From NCBI GenBank assembly GCA_012517765.1, contig JAAYUI010000001.1, forward strand, positions 1 through 56,858: a stretch of DNA of 56,858 nucleotides. Reading direction: 5' to 3'. The notes below the pieces were generated by a model. It searched no databases. It was not told the origin of the DNA and saw only the letters and a list, made by a program, of their open reading frames with translations. Source of the DNA: Caldisericales bacterium (GTDB taxonomy: Bacteria > Caldisericota > Caldisericia > JAAYUI01). Of this stretch, positions 16,703 through 23,959 are shown in pieces; within the stretch, counting starts at the first letter, position 1, and the number at the start of each line of letters is the position of its first letter. A program made the translations under genes and the position numbers.

Positions 16703-18982
16703 CTACCCCCTGAAATTCACGAGCTCCAGAAGGGCTTTCTGGGCTTCAATGACTGTTTGCTGGGCAATCTCCCTGGCAAGTGATGATATGTCCCCTTCGT
16801 AGCCACCAAGGTCAAGATTGAATGTCTGGTTGATTTCAATCTTCCCGGCACCAGTTTGCATACCCACTCCATAGCCACCACCTGATTGCCACAGCTTCCC
16901 CTCACCCAGGGTGTTTGTCAGGTCAATATCTCCCGTCTGATAAAAGAGCTTTGGCAATACGACATCATCAAGGTATTTTGTTGTCAGGGTCGAGGCCTCG
17001 GAACCATGGGTCGCAATCCATGCCGGATCAACCAGCTTCCAGTAGTCAGTACCTGCCCATCCGCCATAAAGCGAAGGATTGGCCTTGTCCTTGCCAAGCT
17101 CCTCCTGCCTGGCCGACACAGCCTGCCTAAACAGTTCATTTGCAGCCTCCGAAACGGCTTCTTCAAATGATGACCCTGAACTGACAAGGGAATTGACAAG
17201 ATTTACCTGTTCAAGGCTGGCACCGCCCCAGAGCCCTTCACCTTCCCTTGGCGCCATCTGCGACCAGGTCTTTCCATCTTTTTTTATGCCAAGTGAATCA
17301 AACAGCTCTTTCAGGTATGCGTTTTTCTTTGACACATCATACTGCCATGCGCTTATCCCTTCGGCGTTGGAGAGCATGCCATACAGCCTCTGACCTATCT
17401 CATAGGCCGACTTCAGTCTCAATGATCCTTCGGAGACAGGGTCAATAGTGGTGTTTGGTGAGCCATTCTGGTCAAACAGGATTTCCTTCAAAAACCCAAG
17501 GTTGTAATCAAACCCGATCCCAAGCTCTTTCTGGGCCCTGTCTAACGCCGAAGTGTTGATTTTTCCATTGTATTTCTCAAGGAAATCTCGTATGGGGAGG
17601 AGCTTGTCTGCCTGCTCCACCGGGCCTTGCGTCAGCCCCAGTCCGATTGGTGAGCCCCAATAAAGCTTTTCCAGATCGGCAAGCATCATCTTTGGCGCCA
17701 GGGCCTTGAAGAGGCCGCTTTCAACTATGTTTGATGGAAGACCGGAAACATCGGCAGAAGAACCTTCAAGCAACTTGCCAAGATCGGTACCCTTCAGGTC
17801 ATCAGGAACTTGGTATGAATCACTCTCCTTGAAGCCCGACAGATACTTGATGTAGTTGAGCATCGCAAACCACGGCTTTTTGAGTGAAAGGTCCCAGTTT
17901 CTTGAGCCGCTTTTGCCCTCCCAGAGCCAGTCAAGCATGTTTTTTGCCCCAAGCTCCCCGGCACCAAACGGATCAAGCGGAGGCCCCTGAAGACCTTCTT
18001 TCTGCCCTGCTTTTTCCCATTCTTCCCTTGTTTCGGGAAGGATTGTTCCCTCACCAAACCAGCCATAATCGCGCCATTTTGAACCCAGCTCGGAAATCTC
18101 CGCATCGGTGACCTGCCCCGATCTTGAAAGGTATTTGGTCGCCCAGGCAGGGAAAGCGCTTTGCTTACCTCCTCCGCCCAGAGACGTTGTCAGCACCGAG
18201 AACATGGCATCAAACTCGCTGGCATTCCTGTATGATGATACCGCCCTGGAAAGACTTTCTTTAATGTCGTCGATAGACGTGTTTAGCCCGTCTGGAAAGA
18301 GGCCGCCAAATTTTTCGCCTTGCGGTGCAGACCTCAGGACAGAAAATGAGCTGGTGATCCCCTCTGCAATGCCAGCAAGCCTTGAAGGGAGAGAAGAAAA
18401 CCCGTCAAAAAGCGCCTGGGCCACCCTCTCTGATGACCCGCGAAGGAAATCTTCCCCGCTCAAAAGGCCCTGCTCCAGCATCTTTGCAAGACGCTTTGTC
18501 CAGTTGGTCGGGTCTTCTTTTGAAAGTGGTCCAAGTCTGGCTGGGGAATGCAACTCGAGAAAATCGGAGATCACCGAAGCTATGGAGCTTGCGGCGCTCT
18601 CGACCTCTGATAACCCGGAAAGCAGCCCCTGTGCAAACATCTTTGCAGAGTTTACCCCAAGCCCTGCCATCATTGCCGGAATGGGCGAAGTGGACAGGGC
18701 TACAGAATTGCAAAAGTTTCTTCCAAAATTTGATCCGATCTCCTGCGCTGTCCCAAGGAGCCTGTCGCCCTGTCTTTTCAGGTTCTCATCAAGTTTTCCA
18801 AAGGTCTCGGAAAGTTTGTCCAGTGATTCCCCTGCCTCTTCCCAGGCCTTTTGGGCCTCCCGGGCCTTTTCGCTTGCCTCCTCGGCTGAGGAAGCAAGCA
18901 GGTTCAGGGATTTTTTTGCCTTTTCGATCTCGCTGGTGGCGAGGTCCTTTGCCTCAATTGTTATGGTTGCCTTTTCCTGCAT
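16703..18982 (-). CDS. Tape measure protein
   Basis: A 759-residue protein following the G/GT frameshift genes, the standard siphovirus location. Residues 5-75 are a strong coiled coil (SEIEKAKKSLNLLASSAEEA). Around 100-160 it has small-residue-rich helices, and LELHSPARLGPLS resembles the SPxR motif common in tape measure C-terminal regions. Tape measure length sets tail length; at roughly 1.5 angstroms per residue this predicts a tail near 110 nm at most. ATG follows AAGGGGGGAC, and the gene start overlaps the end of the GT frame by 22 bases. No lytic transglycosylase or peptidase domain was seen. Confidence 0.85.
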   Translation of the reverse strand: MQEKATITIEAKDLATSEIEKAKKSLNLLASSAEEASEKAREAQKAWEEAGESLDKLSETFGKLDENLKRQGDRLLGTAQEIGSNFGRNFCNSVALSTSPIPAMMAGLGVNSAKMFAQGLLSGLSEVESAASSIASVISDFLELHSPARLGPLSKEDPTNWTKRLAKMLEQGLLSGEDFLRGSSERVAQALFDGFSSLPSRLAGIAEGITSSFSVLRSAPQGEKFGGLFPDGLNTSIDDIKESLSRAVSSYRNASEFDAMFSVLTTSLGGGGKQSAFPAWATKYLSRSGQVTDAEISELGSKWRDYGWFGEGTILPETREEWEKAGQKEGLQGPPLDPFGAGELGAKNMLDWLWEGKSGSRNWDLSLKKPWFAMLNYIKYLSGFKESDSYQVPDDLKGTDLGKLLEGSSADVSGLPSNIVESGLFKALAPKMMLADLEKLYWGSPIGLGLTQGPVEQADKLLPIRDFLEKYNGKINTSALDRAQKELGIGFDYNLGFLKEILFDQNGSPNTTIDPVSEGSLRLKSAYEIGQRLYGMLSNAEGISAWQYDVSKKNAYLKELFDSLGIKKDGKTWSQMAPREGEGLWGGASLEQVNLVNSLVSSGSSFEEAVSEAANELFRQAVSARQEELGKDKANPSLYGGWAGTDYWKLVDPAWIATHGSEASTLTTKYLDDVVLPKLFYQTGDIDLTNTLGEGKLWQSGGGYGVGMQTGAGKIEINQTFNLDLGGYEGDISSLAREIAQQTVIEAQKALLELVNFRG

Positions 18983-19535
18983 GTCCCCCCTTGCTCCTGT
19001 TCCAATCTGGTGCTTCTTTCAGAAAGCCTGGCTTTTTTGTTCCTGGTTTCCCCAACCAGGCAGGCCAGCTCCACAAAAATCCAGTCCTGCTCAAGCATCC
19101 CCCCGGATGATGGCCACAAGCCAAGACCAAGCGTTCTCGACAATAGAGGCAAAACCTGTCTTATATGGGGAGGCACCCCGGTGTCAATCCCAAAGAGCGC
19201 CTCCTCGGTCAGTTTTTTGCCTGCTCCGAAAAATCGTGGAAAGACAGTACTCTTGAAAGCAGGACCTGATAATAGAGTGCATCGAGTGCCTCTATATCGT
19301 CCTCGGTCGGTTTTAGTGTCTTGCCATCCATTTGTAGTTCGTGGCACGAAAAGGCAACGAGCTTGAGGTTTGCCCTAAAAACATTTTCCGACCTGCTTCC
19401 TTCGGTAGCAGCAAGCAATCTCTGGACCTCCAGGAACTCACCGACAGAGACCCCGTGGATCTTTGCCCTGTCATCCTTTCCTGCTCTTGCATCAAAATCG
19501 GCAAAACAAAACGACTCTTCCCTGAGATAGCTCAC
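18961..19535 (-). CDS. Tail assembly chaperone GT (−1 frameshift fusion product)
   Basis: The frameshifted product is about 191 residues: the 108-residue G frame to the slippery heptamer (19212-19218), then 83 residues in the -1 frame (beginning LTEEALFGIDTGVP) to TAA at 18961. In siphoviruses G and GT coat the tape measure protein and recruit tail tube subunits. The T extension has no start codon or ribosome-binding site of its own in a sensible place, which supports expression only by frameshifting. Confidence 0.8.
19169..19218 (-). promoter_or_regulatory. Programmed −1 frameshift signal
   Basis: The slippery heptamer A_AAA_AAC (19218 to 19212) lies in zero frame as GCA-AAA-AAC, immediately before TGA. 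Seven bases after it, GGAGGC (19204-19199) can pair with GCCTCC (19174-19169) to form a downstream stem with a 24-base loop. Spacing and heptamer fit bacterial and phage -1 frameshift sites. Confidence 0.78.
19209..19535 (-). CDS. Tail assembly chaperone G
   Basis: The zero-frame product is about 108 residues, from GTG at 19535 overlapping the tail tube stop (GTGA) to TGA at 19209. A longer upstream reading exists but lies within the tail tube gene. The sequence is mostly helical and acidic (VSVGEFLEVQRLLAATEGS, PTEDDIEALDALYYQ), typical of G-type chaperones. The gene sits between tail tube and tape measure, the invariant position of this pair. The heptamer A_AAA_AAC directly precedes the stop codon. 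Confidence 0.82.
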   Translation of the reverse strand: MSYLREESFCFADFDARAGKDDRAKIHGVSVGEFLEVQRLLAATEGSRSENVFRANLKLVAFSCHELQMDGKTLKPTEDDIEALDALYYQVLLSRVLSFHDFSEQAKN

Positions 19536-20776
19536 AGGAAGCTGTACTTTCCGCAAACAAGCTCCGCTTTCACAGCAAAACCGTCGCTCTGGCTGAATGT
19601 TGCGCTGGTCTTCCAGCTCTGGGCAGTTTTTCTGCCGACCTGGACTGGCACGGAGCACGCAGTCATGTAGCATTTTGGCAATGTTACCTTGAGCGAGCCT
19701 GGAATTACAGATGACGGGCCAATCAGCGAACCCTGCATTTCAACCACACAGGCGAAAGGCTTTGTCTCATTCTTTGCCGCATAGTCTGCCCTATCTCCAC
19801 CCAGGAACCTCTGCAGTTCGGCATCATCTTCAAAGAGCGCTTCGGCATCCAGTTCTGCCGATATTGTCCCTGCACTACCCTTTGAGATAAATGCTCCGCT
19901 GGAAAGCGTCCGCTCCGATGCCTCCAGTCCGTTTGAAACTGAGAGTTTCAGACTCTTGATCAGAGACGTTTTGGGTGTGCCCTCAATCGTGATTGATGAG
20001 CCAGCGGGTTTGAAAGACTCGCATTCCTGATAAGCCGGTGTCGCCCTCGTGTTGTGGGCAGACATCCTTGATCCGACAAACGAAGCAGAAATAGAGACTG
20101 GTTCTGCAGGTAACATTGAAATAGAGAAGTTTTCTGCCATCATGCCAGAGAACCTGGCGGCAGAGTGCCCGTCAGGAGCGCCAAGGTCGAGCTCCCATGT
20201 CTGGCTGGACACAGTTCCCGATTGGCTGAAAGTATGCTTGTAGGCAATATCTGAAACGTTCTCCACGACCGTCGACCCGAGATCATGGGCAAAAACCAGC
20301 CCGCCAGAAATTCCCTTTGCCTCGATGCCAAGCATTGCCCCGTTCACAGAAACAATCTTTGCAAACTCGCAAACCTGACCGGTGCCGATGGCCACCCAGT
20401 CGTTTACTGCCAGACCATCTGCCGAAGCAACCTCTATTGTCGTGGCACCAGCCGGTGCCTGCGAGGACAGTGTTGTTGATGCTCCTCCAGATTTTGCTTC
20501 CGGTACAGCCACGACGCTGTCCTGGCCAAAGAGCCAATACAGGATTTGCCCCACGGCAACAGGGTTTGCATCAAGCGTTATGTCCCCTTTTTGTGTCCAG
20601 CCCTTCTGGACCATCTCCGATTGCTGGGCAGAATTGCCTATCAGGAACCTTTTTGACATGTCCCTGCCCCAGCTGACATTGCATGATAGCACCTTCCAGA
20701 AATTGTCCGGTGCCACAGGCTCTGCAAACTGCGTCTCCCTCCCAAAACCGAAATAGCTGGATTCGCCTTTTGGCAT
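19532..20776 (-). CDS. Tail tube protein with Ig-like insert
   Basis: A 414-residue protein with GGGAGGG before its ATG. The N-terminus (SYFGFGRETQFAEPVAPD) and the C-terminal beta-sandwich (FSISMLPAEPVSISASFVG) fit siphovirus tail tube proteins of the Phage_tube type. Residues about 96-174 are a module beginning ASTTLSSQAPAGATTIEVAS that is homologous to the insert in the capsid protein. One tube gene and no sheath gene indicate a long non-contractile tail. It precedes the G/GT chaperone gene with a GTGA overlap. Confidence 0.8.
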   Translation of the reverse strand: MPKGESSYFGFGRETQFAEPVAPDNFWKVLSCNVSWGRDMSKRFLIGNSAQQSEMVQKGWTQKGDITLDANPVAVGQILYWLFGQDSVVAVPEAKSGGASTTLSSQAPAGATTIEVASADGLAVNDWVAIGTGQVCEFAKIVSVNGAMLGIEAKGISGGLVFAHDLGSTVVENVSDIAYKHTFSQSGTVSSQTWELDLGAPDGHSAARFSGMMAENFSISMLPAEPVSISASFVGSRMSAHNTRATPAYQECESFKPAGSSITIEGTPKTSLIKSLKLSVSNGLEASERTLSSGAFISKGSAGTISAELDAEALFEDDAELQRFLGGDRADYAAKNETKPFACVVEMQGSLIGPSSVIPGSLKVTLPKCYMTACSVPVQVGRKTAQSWKTSATFSQSDGFAVKAELVCGKYSFL

Positions 20777-20785
20777 TTTCCCTCC

Positions 20786-21193
20786 CTAATTTTCAACCTC
20801 TACCTGGAGGCCAACAGCACCCTGAAGGACAAACTGGTTTTCATGGTAAAATGGCTCCAGTGAAAAATTTGTTTCGACATGCCTGACCAGATATGACGGC
20901 AGGAATGTCGGTTCGGTTGCCTCTTCTTCGATCCTCGAAATGATGTCGGCAAGAGCAAGGTATCCCTGCTCCCTGCCCTGATAGTCCCTTGAGAGCACGC
21001 TGATTGTGAGGCCAATGATGGATTCCCTGCCACCACCTATTGTTGTTGCCCTTCCCTCCGAAGGTGCAATCGACAGGGCAAGGCATGGAAACTGCCTTGC
21101 CAGCTGTCTTGGCCCCAGAACTATCTCGACACCCGGAAACTTCATCTCCAGGGCATCTTTCGCCTGTAGCAGAACCTCCCTGTATGGCGTCAT
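20786..21193 (-). CDS. Probable tail terminator / minor head-tail protein
   Basis: 135 residues, with ATG overlapping the upstream stop (ATGA) and GGGAGGGCGAAA before it. Mixed alpha/beta pattern (TPYREVLLQAKDALEMKFPG; ESIIGLTISVLSRDYQG; ALADIISRIEEEA). Position between connector and tail tube, size and fold pattern match tail terminator or completion proteins (lambda gpU-like, Mu gp37-like). Those proteins cap the tail and join it to the head. Exact family not determined. Confidence 0.65.
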   Translation of the reverse strand: MTPYREVLLQAKDALEMKFPGVEIVLGPRQLARQFPCLALSIAPSEGRATTIGGGRESIIGLTISVLSRDYQGREQGYLALADIISRIEEEATEPTFLPSYLVRHVETNFSLEPFYHENQFVLQGAVGLQVEVEN

Positions 21194-21327
21194 TTTCGCC
21201 CTCCCGATACCTTTTTGCCACTCCCATGGCTGGCCAAAGATTCAAGCTTTTTCCTGATGCTTTTTGCAACATCCTGAACCTTATCTGCAAAAACCGCTTT
21301 CCCCAAATCGTGTTTTATCTGGATCAC
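21190..21327 (-). CDS. Small (about 45-residue) head-tail region protein
   Basis: GTG at 21327 overlaps the connector stop (GTGA) with GGGTGG upstream, and the frame ends with ATGA coupling to the next gene. The product is a basic helical peptide (IQIKHDLGKAVFADKVQDVA, then SIRKKLESLAS). A longer frame starting near 21453 would overlap the connector gene by 130 bases and is less likely. It occupies the place of a head-tail stopper but is far too short for a classic one. Function unknown. Confidence 0.55.
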   Translation of the reverse strand: MIQIKHDLGKAVFADKVQDVAKSIRKKLESLASHGSGKKVSGGRK

Positions 21328-21698
21328 GAAGCCACCCAGAGCCCCGACGGGACGCCAGACCGTGGCAGGAGATCTGCCGAGATCCTGCCGTCCCTTATCT
21401 CGCGGAGCATGTCCAGCGACCTCTTGTAAAGGTTTTGTACCTGCTGGCACCATGAATCACCCTGCTCCTGAAAAACGTACTCGAGGCAAAACGAGCAGGC
21501 CAGATCAACTGTTATTTCCCTGATCGGCAGAGGTACAAGGTCTGGCACCTGGAAGTTGCACGAAACAACAAGGTCAACCATTCTGCTGGCCTTCAAGATC
21601 GCCTGTTCAATGGAAAACCTGCTCTCGGAAGTGTCTGGTATGACTTCCTCGCCAATTCCCCTGAGTGCTTTTCTGACATCCTGAATGCCAGCGTACAT
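21324..21698 (-). CDS. Head-tail connector, Mu gp36/DUF1320-like
   Basis: 124 residues, ATG abutting the capsid stop (TAG-ATG) with AAGGTG upstream. All-helical pattern with an N-terminal MYAGIQDVRKAL, central PLPIREITVDLACSFCLEY and C-terminal LYKRSLDMLREIRDGRIS, closely following the Gp36/DUF1320 head-tail adaptor pattern. Such adaptors bind under the portal ring. Its place straight after the capsid gene agrees. Confidence 0.75.
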   Translation of the reverse strand: MYAGIQDVRKALRGIGEEVIPDTSESRFSIEQAILKASRMVDLVVSCNFQVPDLVPLPIREITVDLACSFCLEYVFQEQGDSWCQQVQNLYKRSLDMLREIRDGRISADLLPRSGVPSGLWVAS

Positions 21699-22877
21699 CT
21701 ATTTCACCTTCAGGTTGCTCAAAACCACTACAGCATCAGGATTTTCAAGGGCACAATCGCACCTGATTGTCACAACAAAGTAAGTCACACCCTCTGTTGC
21801 CCTGCGCTCTGTCTCGATGGTCACGTCCTGCTGGATACCCAGTACGAGATTGCTTGTGTCGCAAAGCATGACAAAAGTTCCGTCCAGTGTGCATTCGACA
21901 ACCTTATCGCCTGACTGGTGCGGGAACACCAGAGCGCTATCCAGCGTGACATCGGTTGCCACAACAGAGGCCACTTTCCTGATTTCACGGGTCGCCCCTT
22001 CGCCAATGGACAACGTGTCGCCCTGCTGGACGTTTGTTGCGGATGCGACTTCTATTGTTGTGTCTCCAGCAACAGAGGCCGATGACAGGGTGGTATTTCC
22101 TCCGCCAGAAACAGGCACCGGAAGATTTGTGGGAACAAGAGCGCATGGCGAGATCGGCACCTTGCCAAAGCTCATGAGCGAGTCTCCGGTTATTGCGTCA
22201 TCTCCAAGGGGAGTTGTTCTGCTTCCAAGCACATCAACATAGTCCTGGTACAGATCATCACTCATTATAAACCTGAGGTTTTCCCTCTTACCCCTGTATT
22301 TGCTCGACAGGGTCTTCAGGGTTCTCGAGAGTTTTTCCGCGCTAATGTCCCTGTCGGTGAAAACGGTCTTGGCATCTATGACATGGCCTTCGGAAATGGC
22401 CCTCGGATACCACCCTTCAACCATCTCCCAGATGTGGTTTTTTGGCAGTGCTCCGGTGTCTTGCCCCATGAGGTAAGCATATTCAAGCTGGTTGCCTATC
22501 TGGTTTGCAACCACCCTCATGAGGTGGTCGGCAAACGATTCGCCTTCAATATTGTCCATGAGTGCATCATCCGCAATCGGCACAACAGCCTTCATGGCCT
22601 TCGAGGTGAGCGTTACAGCCGATGTCGAGACATCGGAAAAGCCGTCCCCTGAAGAGCCGTAATTTCCAGGTCTGAGGACCTCCTCGCCAACGCCCAGCCT
22701 CACAAGTTTTTTTGTGCTCCCTCTCATCCTCTCGACCCTTGCATTGTTCTTGAGGAATGAGGCATCAACAATGTAGTCAATAAAACGGTTTGCGTCTTCC
22801 GTTTCAAGGCCAATCCTCTGGGCAAAGGACCCGGAAGTTATCGCGGCTTTTGAAAGCAATTTTTCATTTCCTATCAT
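21699..22877 (-). CDS. HK97-fold major capsid protein with surface insert
   Basis: About 392 residues from ATG at 22877, preceded by GGGAGGAAAC; an in-frame extension to 22919 lacks a ribosome-binding site. Features of HK97-like capsids: the N-arm and spine helix region (DHLMRVVANQIGNQLEYAYL), AVVPIADDALMD, and a C-terminal A-domain strand set (TIETERRATEGVTYFVVTIR, then CALENPDAVVVL). Residues about 257-330 form an inserted Ig-like module (TTLSSASVAGDTTIEVASAT) between FGKVPISPC and the final strands. There is no N-terminal delta (scaffold) domain, so the coiled-coil protein encoded just upstream may act as scaffold. Confidence 0.88.
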   Translation of the reverse strand: MIGNEKLLSKAAITSGSFAQRIGLETEDANRFIDYIVDASFLKNNARVERMRGSTKKLVRLGVGEEVLRPGNYGSSGDGFSDVSTSAVTLTSKAMKAVVPIADDALMDNIEGESFADHLMRVVANQIGNQLEYAYLMGQDTGALPKNHIWEMVEGWYPRAISEGHVIDAKTVFTDRDISAEKLSRTLKTLSSKYRGKRENLRFIMSDDLYQDYVDVLGSRTTPLGDDAITGDSLMSFGKVPISPCALVPTNLPVPVSGGGNTTLSSASVAGDTTIEVASATNVQQGDTLSIGEGATREIRKVASVVATDVTLDSALVFPHQSGDKVVECTLDGTFVMLCDTSNLVLGIQQDVTIETERRATEGVTYFVVTIRCDCALENPDAVVVLSNLKVK

Positions 22878-22888
22878 GTTTCCTCCCG

Positions 22889-23164
22889 TCATGAAAGGAG
22901 CGCCACAACGGACGCCCACATTTTTGGCTCGGCCTTTTCGTCGGCCACAATTGCTTTTGTCTTGAGGAGTCCCTTCTCCATCGCCCCAAGCCTGAGAGCG
23001 ACGTCATCAAATTTCTCCTCGAGCGATGACAAAGCCTCGGACATCGAATCCATCCTCTCCTCCATCTCCTTTATCCTTGCGGACAGGCTCTCAAGGAGCT
23101 GCTCCGGCATACATTCAAAATCGTCTTTTTTTTCTTCCCCTTTTTTAAAAAACCTTCCCAGCAT
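22889..23164 (-). CDS. Small coiled-coil protein, candidate scaffold
   Basis: About 91 residues from ATG at 23164 (AAAGGAG upstream; a GTG one codon earlier is possible). Residues 20-75 are a continuous acidic coiled coil (LLESLSARIKEMEERMDSMS). The gene lies between prohead protease and capsid, where scaffold functions are usually encoded, and the capsid lacks a delta domain. A role as separate scaffold is a positional inference. Confidence 0.65.
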   Translation of the reverse strand: MLGRFFKKGEEKKDDFECMPEQLLESLSARIKEMEERMDSMSEALSSLEEKFDDVALRLGAMEKGLLKTKAIVADEKAEPKMWASVVALLS

Positions 23165-23167
23165 CAC

Positions 23168-23596
23168 TTACTCCTTTCTTTCGCAAACAAGAATGAACCC
23201 GGCTTCCGGGTTTGCCGGCTGATCCACCACAGAAATTTCGGCAATCGTCATCCCGGTAATGACATCAACGGTTTTCCCCTCAAAGTTTCTCGGTCTTTTC
23301 GATGTGACCACACCCCCAACAGAAAATCCCTTGTAGATTCCCCTTTTTATCTTGTCCCAGCACTTCTTGTCGTAGATGTCGGCACCAACCAGGAGACCTT
23401 TTGGCATGAGCGAGAGGTGCGATGCAACACCTATTGCCCTTGGTTCATGCATCTCCCTGACATTTCTCCACCTCGAATAGGCGCCAAGGGCTTCCTTTAC
23501 AGCCCCTGTGCTTATGATGTCCCCCTGTGAATCCAGTGCTTCTGTGGAGGCCCAGCCCCATACGGTCCCCAAAGCGTCCCCATTTTTGCCTGCCAT
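23168..23596 (-). CDS. Prohead protease (S78/XkdF-like)
   Basis: About 142 residues. ATG at 23596 follows GGAGGGGACA and is preferred over a TTG four codons upstream. The sequence has the HK97-type prohead serine protease pattern: GWASTEALDSQGDIIS, a catalytic His in REMHEP, a catalytic Ser in GFSVGG, then ITGMTIAEISVVDQPANP. This fits Peptidase_S78 or its PBSX XkdF-like relative. It would cleave scaffold or capsid precursors during head maturation. Encoded directly upstream of the scaffold candidate and capsid, as expected. Confidence 0.88.
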   Translation of the reverse strand: MAGKNGDALGTVWGWASTEALDSQGDIISTGAVKEALGAYSRWRNVREMHEPRAIGVASHLSLMPKGLLVGADIYDKKCWDKIKRGIYKGFSVGGVVTSKRPRNFEGKTVDVITGMTIAEISVVDQPANPEAGFILVCERKE

Positions 23597-23611
23597 TGTC
23601 CCCTCCAAATG

Positions 23612-23637
23612 AAAAGGCCCTCCAACAAAAGAGGGCC
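23612..23637 (-). terminator. Hairpin before the prohead protease gene (attenuator-like)
   Basis: GGCCCTC/GAGGGCC arms with an 8-base loop, followed on the - strand by TTTTCATTT and then the protease ribosome-binding site. It lies in the only sizeable gap of the phage operon. It could terminate part of the transcription, stabilise a processed mRNA end, or be read through. On the + strand it also precedes a T run. Confidence 0.5.
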
Positions 23638-23665
23638 CAGTGTTTTTATCTATGCCAAACAGCGA

Positions 23666-23950
23666 TTAGTCTGGCTTCTTTTTGAAGAACCTGGCCAGCC
23701 TGAGTGGTGCAAAAGGTGCATTGAATATAAGCCAGACCACAATCATTGCTCCCCATGCCGTGTAGACATCCAGTGGCGGGGCTGGTGTAAAAAGTCTGTA
23801 TATGGTTATGTTCCAGAGCCATGAAACGACGTAGCCGAGGCCATAAAACCACCCGGCACAAAGCAGTAGCCCTACCGGCACTGCCCAGATGAAGTCCAGC
23901 TTTGAGTCGAAGTAGAATTTTCTGTCAATTTTTGAGAATCTCAGTGACAT
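23666..23950 (-). CDS. Small two-helix membrane protein between portal and protease
   Basis: About 94 residues (ATG at 23950; a GTG at 23956 is possible), starting 9 bases after the portal stop, with no clear ribosome-binding site. Two hydrophobic segments (WAVPVGLLLCAGWFYGLGYV and AWGAMIVVWLIFNAP) are followed by a basic tail (RLARFFKKKPD). Topology would suit a class II holin, but it is far from the endolysin gene. RcGTA also has a small gene at this position (g3.5). Function unknown. Confidence 0.65.
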   Translation of the reverse strand: MSLRFSKIDRKFYFDSKLDFIWAVPVGLLLCAGWFYGLGYVVSWLWNITIYRLFTPAPPLDVYTAWGAMIVVWLIFNAPFAPLRLARFFKKKPD

Positions 23951-23959
23951 GGGCACATG

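Noticed and set aside
18108..19256. Long + strand open frame of 382 codons
   Set aside because: It is antisense to the tape measure gene, lacks a ribosome-binding site and shows no recognisable protein family.
21328..21453. Longer version of the 45-residue head-tail gene
   Set aside because: It would overlap the connector gene deeply; the GTGA coupling at 21327 explains translation better.
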